From Carya illinoinensis (Eukaryota > Streptophyta > Magnoliopsida > Fagales > Juglandaceae), in assembly GCF_018687715.1 (NCBI RefSeq), contig NC_056762.1, positions 14,676,364 to 14,740,363 on the forward strand: a DNA stretch of 64,000 bases. The letters are read 5' to 3'. This document shows, piece after piece, positions 55,443-64,000 of this stretch. The notes beneath the pieces were generated by a model, which ran no database searches, was not told the origin of the DNA, and was given only the letters and a program-made list of their open reading frames with translations. Made by a program: the position numbers and the translations under genes. Every line of letters begins with the position of its first letter. Position 1 is the stretch's first letter.

Positions 55443-58400
55443 TAGGGATGGAAAATTGTGTCAACGGGTCATGTTCGTGTTGCGTCAATGCATATACATT
55501 ACTCTTAATGGGTCAACATGAACACGACTCATTAAGGGTTTTGACTTTCGTGTCAAAATCTTAAACCCTAACGCAACCTTTTAAGATAACGGGTTGACAT
55601 GACATGACCCATCAAGACACATTAAGAAATACAAAATAAATTGACACGACACAATACGACTCGTTTTAACCCGTTTACATTAATGGGTTGAATTGGCCCA
55701 TTAGTGACCCGGTTGACTTTGACATGATTAATTGATTTTATAATAATATTAAAATGTAAATAATAGATATAAAAAATAAAAAAAATAACTACAAGTCTAA
55801 AATTATAATCCAAACAATAAAAATACCAGCATTATTATACCAATACTAGTACAGTACCAAACATAAACACACAAATATGATTCACACATTGTAAAATATT
55901 AAAATTACATCCCAAATATAATAAACAACAACACACATTCTAAATATATTAATGTTACAATCCTAAATATGATAAAAACAAAAATCTAAACAAAGTTAGA
56001 ACTTGCAGAAGAGAGTGGAGCATCGTGGTTGCACTTGTTGATCTCCAACTCCATTACATCTTTGGTTAACTTATCCAATTTAACTTCTTCTTGTGTTTCT
56101 ATTAAGAAAAAGGTATCAATAAAGTTTTATATCAAATAATATTATTGTATTAAAAAATTACAATCATTTAAACTAATCAATAATATTACCTTGCTCATCG
56201 CCATATAACCAATTTATTGTGCAGACCAATACTTCAACAATATCTATTTTTAGTGCACCCATAAACTGATCAATGATACGCCCACCAACACTAAAAGTAG
56301 ATTCCGATGCAACTGTAGAAACTTGAACACTCAAAATGTCACAAGCCATTTTGTAAGATTAGGATAATGAAATTTCATTTTCAAAAGGAAAGAATGTGAA
56401 TCTTTGCATTTCTATCTACCCTAGGTTCATCCAAGTAAAAATCCAATTGACTCTTTTGCAAATGGGTAGTAAGATCATCATGTCTAAATGAATCAAATTT
56501 TTGTAAACAAAAAATAAATAAAACTGTTTCTTAATAATATGTGATATGAAACAACAATATAATATAAATTATTAAACAAAAAATATTATTTGATATTACC
56601 TGAAATACTTGTTTTTAACTGATGACTCACTTCCCACTCCACTAATAGTGCTTTCAGAAGTCATGATAGAACATGTGGGAGCACTAGAAGAACTACTTTC
56701 CATGAAAAGATATGCCATTTTGGTCCATTCATATTCTCTATGAAACAATCTCCATAAAGCTTCATATAAGAAAAATCAACAAAATGAAACTTATATCGAG
56801 GATCCATTATAACTGCTATAGCCAACAACACATTGAACTCAAATCAATATTTCTCAAACTTAGCAAGCATTTTCTCAGACATTTTTTTCATGTAGTTATC
56901 TTCACTCTCAGAGTGCCGCTTTAATGTAAAATAACTCAAAAACATTGCTCTAAAGTACAGATTGACTGTAGGGTATTTGGTCCCAGAAAAGTCATAAGTG
57001 ACTTCATAAAAACACTCAATAAACCTTTAATCTTCTCCACTTTTTCCCACTCAGATGTTGATGGACAATGATTAAAATTGGAATCAGTCAACTCCAAATG
57101 GCTGAAGGCACGACGATAAAAAATAGCACTCTCAAGCATAAGATAAGTAGAATTCCATCTAGTGGGGACATCCCGTCTCAACCATTCCTTTCTATCCAAT
57201 GACATTTAATTTGTTGAATCTAAAAATTTTACTTTCCTTGTTTGTGATCATTTGACATACTTGATACTTTTAAGAACTTTTTGGATAGCATAATCAATCT
57301 TTTTTAACCCATCTTGTACTACCAAATTTAGAATATGAGCACAACAACGAAGATGAAAAAACTCACCTTCATAAACAAGAGCTTTCTTAATATTCAATTG
57401 AGTTCTTAAAAACTCTATCGAAACATCATGAGAAGAAGCATTGTCTAAAGTCAATACAAAAATCTTGTGTTGAATTCCCCACTCACATAGCAAATTATAA
57501 ATTTTTTCAAACAAATATATGCCATTATGTGGTGGTGGTGGTTTAAAAGAAACGTTCAAAACCATTTTCTTTAAAACCCATTTCTTATCCAAAAAATGTG
57601 CTGTAATGCACATATAACCATCAATGGTTATAGAAGTCCACAAGTTAGATATCAGACTAATTCTACTAGTAGAATCATTTGATATGCATTTAATCCTTTT
57701 TCGCTGATACATCTTAATCAAATCAGCCTTGGCAGTATTGCTAGAAATAATTGGAACATCTAGACGCAAATATTGTAATAAAGATCTCACCCCTGAATAT
57801 TCAACAAATCAAAAAGGCAGTTCATGTTTCACAATAGTGGCTAACACCATTTCTCTATATCATTCAGTGTCAAATTTAGAATTGCTTACTGAACTATTTT
57901 GTAATAACATCAACTGACCAATATCTTATGAACTTCTTCTAGGTCATGTGTTAATATGATGCTTTATATTTCCGGTTCCATATTTGCTCGCTGCCATGTA
58001 AGTAATTTTACACATCTTGCACCTAGCTCGTGGCTTGCCATCACTGTGTTTGTCAGAATAAGGAACCATTTCAAAAACACTCCACACGTCTGACTGTTTC
58101 CTTCATTTTGAAAACTTTCTCATTTGAAAACTTTCTGAGTCTAATGGGTCCAAATCAATAAAACCGTCATTTTCACCTTCCAACTCACTCATCCGACAAT
58201 AAACAACAAAAACACATGAATCATATGAATTAAAAATGAATCTGAAACTACTATTAGTAATGTTGGTGCCTTTTCCTATTAGTGAATCATTTCACTCCGA
58301 TGGTGGTGTGCCTTTTCCTATTAGTGATACTTGATTGATTATGAAATTATTAACAATAATTGAAGATCTAATTATTACGCATTTAACAGATTATAACAAC

Positions 58401-59544
58401 AATTACATTCAACAGAGTATCATCTAATTATTATGTAGGAAATCAAAAACTCATTGAACCAAATATTGTTCATACACAGAATCAATGATCATCATCTAAG
58501 TACCTTTGAAACGATTGAAGATCTAGAAGAAGAGGAGAGGGATGCCGCATGTAAGTGTAACTCGCGAATCTGAGACGGAGATAAATTTGGCCGTGAATCT
58601 GAGATAGAGACAAATCTTCTTCCATTCAACATGATTTTCCCATATTCCTACATTCAACAACGATATATATGTATATATATATATATATATTATGTGTGTG
58701 TGTGTGTAAAATGTTATTAACAATTCTTTTTCTAGTACTTCATGATTTTCCTAAAGTTTTAACTGAACAAAAATAAAATCAAAATCAAAAGAAAAGAAGA
58801 AAGATGCTTTGAGAATCCAAACTGGGACCGAGATAGATCTGGGTGAAGGAGAAGTTGAGAGTCGAGAGTCATGAAGTGGGCCGTTTATTGTAGGCATGGC
58901 ACTGTGTGCTATTGGGTGTGGCCATGGCGTAGCAATGGCCATTGGCCTGAAGGTTGGGACACTGTGAATCTGTGCTCTATGTGAGGAGGACGCTGATGGC
59001 TTGGGCCACCATGAGAGTCTGAGACAAGGAGACCTTAGCTCTGAGCCGAGGCTACGCCAGTGCATGGGTTAGGATCCTATAGAGGTACTCATGAGTCATG
59101 GGTGACGAGGCATGTGTCTGGCATCGTGGGATTGTTACGGACTCATGAGTCCGTGACTCTACTGCATGGGTGACGGTTACCAAGTTGAAGTTGAAGAGGG
59201 GGGCGGCGTGAGAAGCTATATGTTGAGAAGTGAGAACTTGAAGTAGTCGAGATTAGATTTGAGAGGTTGAAGAAAAAAAAACTAAGGGGCGGCTTGGGTT
59301 AGGAATTAGGATTTAGGAAGTAGGAACTTAAGTGTTAGGGTTTTTTTTTTTGAGTTTTAGGTTAAGGGTATAAAGGTAAATTTAATTTGTTTAATGGGTT
59401 GACCCGTTAGTAACCCTTTAAGTAATTGTGTCTTAACGGGTCAACCTATTTTGATCCGAACCTGTTAAGGTCAAACCCTGACCCGCTTTTATCATGTCAT
59501 GTTTATGTTAGGTTAACGGGTCGTGTCACATATTGTGACCTCTA
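55443..59544 (-). mobile_element. hAT transposon, near full length (4.1 kb), inactive
   Basis: Ends TAGGGATGGAAAATTGTG and the inverse of TAGAGGTCACAATATGTG. Exact 8-bp duplications GTGGCAAT lie at 55435-55442 and 59545-59552. Subterminal zones are rich in AACGGGTCA / TGACCCGTT motifs in both orientations (55455-55730 and 59390-59525). It carries one decayed transposase gene on the minus strand (55986-58192). Right-hand DNA (58200-59300) would be the leader. Confidence 0.93.
55986..58192 (-). pseudogene. hAT transposase (BED finger, RICESLEEPER-like), decayed
   Basis: Starts MSELEGENDGF (ATG 58192-58190). A BED zinc finger follows near 57950-58090 (VWSVFEMV; C-x2-C in RCKMCKITYM; H-H in GNIKHHINT). 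The core is open at 57248-57790: the block LISNLWTSITIDGY has Asn where the first catalytic Asp is expected; LTLDNASSHD keeps the second; FFHLRCCAHILNLVVQDGL is typical. Then comes RRDVPTRWNSTYLMLESAIF (57100-57180) and MDPRYKFHFVDF (near 56800). The C-terminal dimerisation region is near 56200-56340 (ACDILSVQVSTVASESTF, SVGGRIIDQF). A GT-AG intron (56189-56099) separates a short last exon ending SSASSNFV at 55986. Stops and shifts lie at about 58105, 57230 and 56850. Confidence 0.88.
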
Positions 59545-59552
59545 GTGGCAAT

Positions 59553-60760
59553 AACTTATGGCTGCAAGGGTTCAAGAGTTGCCCCATCAACCTAGGGGGC
59601 AACAAAGTTGCTTTCAGCAAGGGTTCATGGGGTTGCCCCATCAACCAACAAGGGCCAGGCCCCTTGCAACACAACCAACCAATGAAGCCAAGAAATCACA
59701 AAACCAGAGTACAAAATAGGTTATAAGGAAAAAAACAATGCATAAAACATGTGCGGGCACATGATTTTGGGGCTGCCACATCAACCAACAACGGCCAAGC
59801 CCCCATGTACACCCAACCAATTGAGCCAAGAAAGCACAAAACCAAAGTCTAGAATAGGTTATATATACATATCATGGAGTCTTAGAATAATATAATTTCA
59901 AGCATAGCTAATGGCACAAGATAGGATTGCTGCAAATCCTGGTTGCCTTTTTGAAAATTTCACAATAAATATGGCCATCTAGGTTACCCTGTCATACCGA
60001 TTGATGAACATTCACTAAAGCTGCTGATATTACACTCGCACACCCAACACTCCTACCATTATCATAGCCCCTGCATTTACATGCACAACCCCAATTAAAT
60101 GCCAAACATAGAATCAGCACATTACACAAAGCACTAATCACAACCCCAATCACAAACATGGTAACGTAGCCAACCGAGAGGAGTAATGAAAATCAAAGAT
60201 AGTGGATATTAGAAAATCTATACAATGGAAATCATAGAGTAATGGAAATCTGTCAAAGCCCCAAAACAAGAGCATAGAAGCTTTATGGAGCCAAGATGGT
60301 GTTGACAGCCACAAATAATGGTAATCACATCCAACCAACAACTGGGAGCAATAATGGAAATTAAATTTCTATGGAAATCACAGAATCAATACAATGGAAA
60401 TGAAAGAGTCATGGTTTTCTCTTAAAGCCCCATAACACGAGCATAGAAGCTCTATAAAGCCAATACGATAATCAAAGCCCCGATGACAGCCACAAATAAT
60501 GGTCATCACAACCAAGCAACAACCAAGAGTAGTAATGAAAATCAGAGACAATGAAACTCACAAAAATTGTACAATGGAAATCTCAAAATCATACAATGTA
60601 AATGAAATAGCCATGAAAATCTGTTAAAGCCCCAAAACATGAGCATAGAAGCTGTATGAAGCCAAGATGGTAATCACAGCCCCAATCAAAACTACAAATA
60701 ACGATCATCACAGCCAACCAATAACCCCAACCCCAATCACAACCAAAACCACAACCAAAA
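59553..60760. repeat. Short tandem repeats, two families
   Basis: At 59630-59870 a unit of about 143 bp (CATCAACCAACAAGGGCCA ... AAAATAGGTTATA) is repeated twice. At about 60235-60700 a 170-200 bp unit recurs three times: AAAGCCCCAAAACAAGAGCA near 60256, 60425 and 60628, each followed by TAGAAGCT and, further on, CAGCCACAAATAATGGT. No gene is seen. From 60700 to 60800 CCAACC/CAACCA repeats follow. Confidence 0.65.
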
Positions 60761-61375
60761 TTACAACCAGTAGTTGATAATCACAGCCAAAATCATAATA
60801 ATCAACTAAGAGCTTTTTTCTCAAAAATTGAAGAAGCAACAATGTATAATATCGATTGCTAAACAAGAATATAGCAGTAATGTATAATACAATCAGAGGG
60901 GCTGCTAGATGGGGACGTGAAGGGGAGAGATCTAGAGCATTCCCATGAGAGAGAGAGTGTGTCAGAGGTGGAGAGACTTACCAAAAAAGAGTATCAGAGG
61001 GGCTGTTGGATGGCGACACGACGGAGACACGGTAGAAAGTAGGGCGTGAGAGAGATGGGATACGAGGGAGTTGAGGAACACCAATGAGGAAATGGGATGC
61101 ATAGTGGCTCCTCAAATATGAGGAGGAACTATACAATCTCCAAATTGAAACCCTAGTTTGGGGGCTAGATGGGGGGTGCATTTGGGATTTTTCCCAAATA
61201 TCAACCCTAAAATTTGGAGAAAACAAAGGTATAGAGAGCCTGTTGTGAGTACTTTAATTGTGATGGAGTAAGGGATGCAAAACTTTCAAAATAGAATACC
61301 ACTGTTAGAATTCTATTATAGGTATTAGAGAAGGTTTAGTACCTAGGCTTTGTAAACATGGTCTTTAGGACTATG
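60761..61375. other. No recognisable gene or repeat
   Basis: Mixed sequence with a (GA) stretch at 60947-60957. The minus ORF at 60978-61226 has no domain. It may belong to the decayed element whose Copia RNase H lies to the right. Confidence 0.3.
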
Positions 61376-61379
61376 TCAT

Positions 61380-61810
61380 ATGCAAACATCTCTAGACATA
61401 CTGAATGAAGCATAAATATCTCCACTTAGTATCTTGTCTCGAATGAAATGAAAATCAGTTTCAATGTACTTTGTTCTTTTATGGAAAACTAGATTCGACG
61501 CAACATGGCTAATTATTGTAGAACAATGGAATTGGAATAGAAACCAATATTCTTTAGAAAATGTTGTAGCAATGTCAATTCATTAGTGGTTTGAGCCATC
61601 ATCATGTAGTCTACTTTTGCATTAGATCATGCTACCGTTGTTTGTTTCTTAATTGTCTAGTTAATCAAATTTCCACCTAAGAATGTACAATTATCCTGTA
61701 GTAAAATGTTTGTTTGAGGGAGAACCTACCTAATCTGCATACATTCTTGTACTCTAGGGTGTTCATTTTGTTTATGAAGTAACCTAAGACCACCAGACTG
61801 CACCATGTTG
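61380..61810 (-). pseudogene. Copia RNase H relic
   Basis: Minus-strand reading around 61430-61510 gives HVASNLVFHKRTKYIETDFH then FIRDKIL, the C-terminal Copia RNase H block (usual [20 protein letters not shown]). Further right are LGGNL, KKQTTVA and SNAKVDYMMMA (usual SNAEAEYRAMA) and GSPSNKHFTTG. It has many stops. It is a different and older Copia copy than 7456-15586, with no LTRs recognised. Confidence 0.75.
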
Positions 61811-62829
61811 TGGACTTATATTAGTATTATGTTTGCTATAGCAAAGGTTTTATATTTAGATAATAGTTTTTTGGAACACCGTGTCTTTTTTTGAAATACT
61901 TTTGGATACAAGTTATTGTGTTTAGTTTCTGAAAGAGTGGGATCATGTCTTAAAATTCATGAATTGTGCCTCACACTGATTAATAATATGTAAATGTGTG
62001 GTCCTTAGTTAAAACACCAGTAGATGGTGTGTACATGTAGTGAACATGAGAGCTTGGAATGCAAAAACTAACTCAGGGTATAATATTTCGTAGCATCGTA
62101 TCATGCATCATGTTGTGAACGAGCACTATAACTTGTACCCTTTACTATATACTTGTTCCAGTTCATGTGTTTATAGGGCTTGAAATTAACCATGTTCTTT
62201 TATCATCCTAGATGGCTTATAAGGACTTTTGGAAAACTGCGGCAACAATTTATGAGAATGAAGTAATAATGACATCCATCCCATCCCTCCACATAGTGGA
62301 GATGAGAAGTCTGGCCTGCTAACTACAATTTTTAGGGAGAATTAATAATTCCCATAGGTCACCTTATTGTTGTGCACGCAAGTAGAGACCATGATCATAC
62401 AATCTCTGAATGTGATACAAATTGATTTAGAAGAATTTTCACCATTTATAAAGGATGATGAGAAAGTTTGGGGTCTTGATTAAGGAGATCCTCAGTGGTC
62501 GTTGACCATTTAATTATAACTAGTAAAGCACCCACAAGATGAGTGCTAAAATTAAATTGTTATGTTTTTAGTTAGGAAAATGATACTTGGCCCTACAGAT
62601 TTGCCCCCTCAAAGTTACCGTTTATGTATTTTAATTTTTTTTTCCTTAATGTTTAAGGAAGTAAATATTAGTAAAATTGTGATTTCTTTTCTAAATGATT
62701 AAGGATGTTCAAAAAATGTTTGAAAGAAAATGAAGAAAAGTACAATTTGCACTAGTGGTAACTTTGAGTAAACAAATCCAAGGGGCTGAGTAGCAGCAGT
62801 ACCTTTTTAGTTATACCCTATTTTTATTT
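61811..62829. other. No recognisable gene
   Basis: Probably further eroded retroelement sequence on the same strand as the relic to the left, but I could not assign any block to a domain. Confidence 0.3.
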
Positions 62830-62982
62830 GAGTAATGCTACTATGCCTCCAAATTTATACTACTCACTTTACTCCATTGATGTGGTAATGTGGTGCCACA
62901 TGGTTCATTAAAAAATTATATATATATTTAAAACCAAATAGCGCTCGAAAATACAAAAATTAGGAGGCATAGTAGTATTACT
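62830..62982. mobile_element. Hairpin MITE (153 bp)
   Basis: Starts GAGTAATGCTACTATGCCTC and ends with the inverse complement (GAGGCATAGTAGTATTACT). It has about 25-bp inverted arms around a short AT-rich centre. No duplication is evident. Confidence 0.7.
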
Positions 62983-63290
62983 AGTCTTTTTAATTTGCTT
63001 TGTAACTCATGAAAAAAAATAATCATATTGTAACTTGATTTTGTTTTCTTCAATTACTAATTTTAATAAAAAAAGGATATAAATAAAAGAAAAAAACGTT
63101 ATAATAGAAAGAAGACATTATTGTAGGAATTAAATAGAATTTTTTTTCGAATTTTAAAATATTATGTCATTTGAAATTAATTTTAAATATATGATCATTT
63201 AGCATAACACTTGATAGAATGACATAGTTCAATTGAAAACAGACAATGTTATAAATGAAAGAAGGTAAAGTGCTTTTCACCTTTAAGGTG

Positions 63291-63481
63291 TTGTTTGGAT
63301 AATAAACTAAGATAAGATGAATTTAGATGTAAGTTAAATAAAATATTGTTAGAAATTATATTTTAATATTATTATTTTAGAATTTGAAAAAGTTGAATTT
63401 TTTATTATACTTTGTGTGAAAACTTGAAAAAATTGTAATGATGAGATGAGATGAAACACTTATTGTATCCAAACGGGTTAA
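63291..63481 (+). mobile_element. MITE of the GATGAGATGAG family, copy 7 (best preserved)
   Basis: Runs from TGTTTGGATAATAAACTAAG through TTAAATAAAATATTGTTAGA, TTTTATTATACTTTGTGTGA and ATGATGAGATGAGATGAAAC to TATCCAAACGGG. Ends TGTTTGGATA / TATCCAAACG are inverted. This is the reference for the other six. Confidence 0.8.
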
Positions 63482-63562
63482 AATTTCCTATATTTTAAAA
63501 TTACTTAGTTTTATGATTAATTATTTTGAGAAGTAGAAAGTGAAGAGTTCATTGAAAGTCAT

Positions 63563-64000
63563 TGTGGTGCCCTCAGCCCCACTTGGGATTGGATGGCGAC
63601 TGAAACACTGGGACCACATATAACTACTTACCCATCGTACACGACAAATAACATACAATGCTTCTAAATATACTAGAAGTATTCAATAAACAATGTAGAG
63701 GAATACAAATGGTTCGTGTGAAACTAGGCAACGCCTAAAGCAATTGCCTTAGCACATGGTACTGTAAACTATGCTTAACCAAAACATTGCCATCATCAAA
63801 AGACTTCACTTAATAAAATACTCAAAAGGTGAATATGTTCTTTTTCCCAAAACACGGGGCCAATCAAAACAGAGTATTGTTCCACAAAAGTTTCATTTTA
63901 GGTCCCTTTTCAAAAGAAGATCTCAGTCTTCAAGGCCCTTCCGGCTTTGCTTTCTTCTCTAGGAATCAATCCTTGCCAAGGCTTCTGAGTCATTTTAACT
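63563..64000. mobile_element. Possible left end of an LTR element, cut by the window edge
   Basis: TGTGGTGCCCTCAGCCCC followed by GATTGGATGGCGACTGAAAC resembles the start of some plant Gypsy LTRs. The 3' end is beyond the window, so neither TG...CA nor a duplication can be tested. The 63-residue ORF at 63771 has no domain. Confidence 0.3.

Noticed and set aside
58751..59065. 104-residue minus ORF upstream of the hAT transposase
   Set aside because: Lies in the leader of the hAT element, with no recognisable domain and no link to the BED finger frame.
1..64000. tRNA, rRNA or organelle-derived segments
   Set aside because: I looked for conserved tRNA arms and rRNA-like or plastid gene blocks by eye and saw none apart from the SINE's tRNA-like boxes.

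Overview
This window is nuclear DNA from a flowering plant, most likely a woody eudicot. It shows AT-rich intergenic DNA, GT-AG introns, plant-type LINE, Copia, Gypsy, hAT, CACTA, PIF/Harbinger and MULE-derived elements, and two ordinary plant genes. A recurrent 'GATGAGATGAG' MITE and several LTR types look, from memory, like repeats of Fagales, perhaps the walnut/hickory family. That placement is inference; no database was consulted.

Only two host genes look intact, both on the plus strand. The first is a single-exon pectin methylesterase/invertase inhibitor-type secreted protein (19091-19639). The second is a nine-exon gene (42296-49959) for a 329-residue protein of the Arabidopsis At4g15545 type, a conserved coiled-coil/Ser-Pro-rich protein of unknown function. 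Its introns carry a tRNA-derived SINE with a perfect 19-bp target duplication, an older SINE fragment and an LTR remnant.

The rest is layered transposable-element debris. Bases 1-7138 are a degenerate L1-type LINE (ORF1 zinc knuckle; ORF2 endonuclease, RT, zf-RVT and RNase H) interrupted by a MITE and a hAT element. Bases 7456-15586 are a complete but mutated Ty1/copia element with GATCC target duplications; its RNase H is split by a 2.56-kb solo LTR with GTAAT duplications. Bases 15592-18900 hold MITEs, one nested in another. Bases 20080-22737 are a non-autonomous CACTA element.

From 22.8 to 40.4 kb, two copies of one gag-encoding Gypsy-type element lie in opposite orientation. A 47-bp minisatellite separates them. 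The minus-strand copy has a 430-bp internal triplication and is split by an LTR-like element (27146-37791, ATTGC duplications), which itself holds two further LTR-like insertions and a hAT element.

After the At4g15545-like gene come PIF/Harbinger remains (transposase on plus, Myb-like ORF1 on minus) cut by a MULE-type MITE. A 4.1-kb hAT element with a decayed minus-strand transposase follows (55443-59544), then short tandem repeats, a minus-strand Copia RNase H relic, more MITEs and a possible LTR start at the right edge.

I found no convincing new biological system. The most informative material is the insertion chronology, which can be read from nine exact target-site duplications and several imperfect ones, plus the inverted Gypsy pair and the subterminal repeat arrays of the hAT and CACTA elements.
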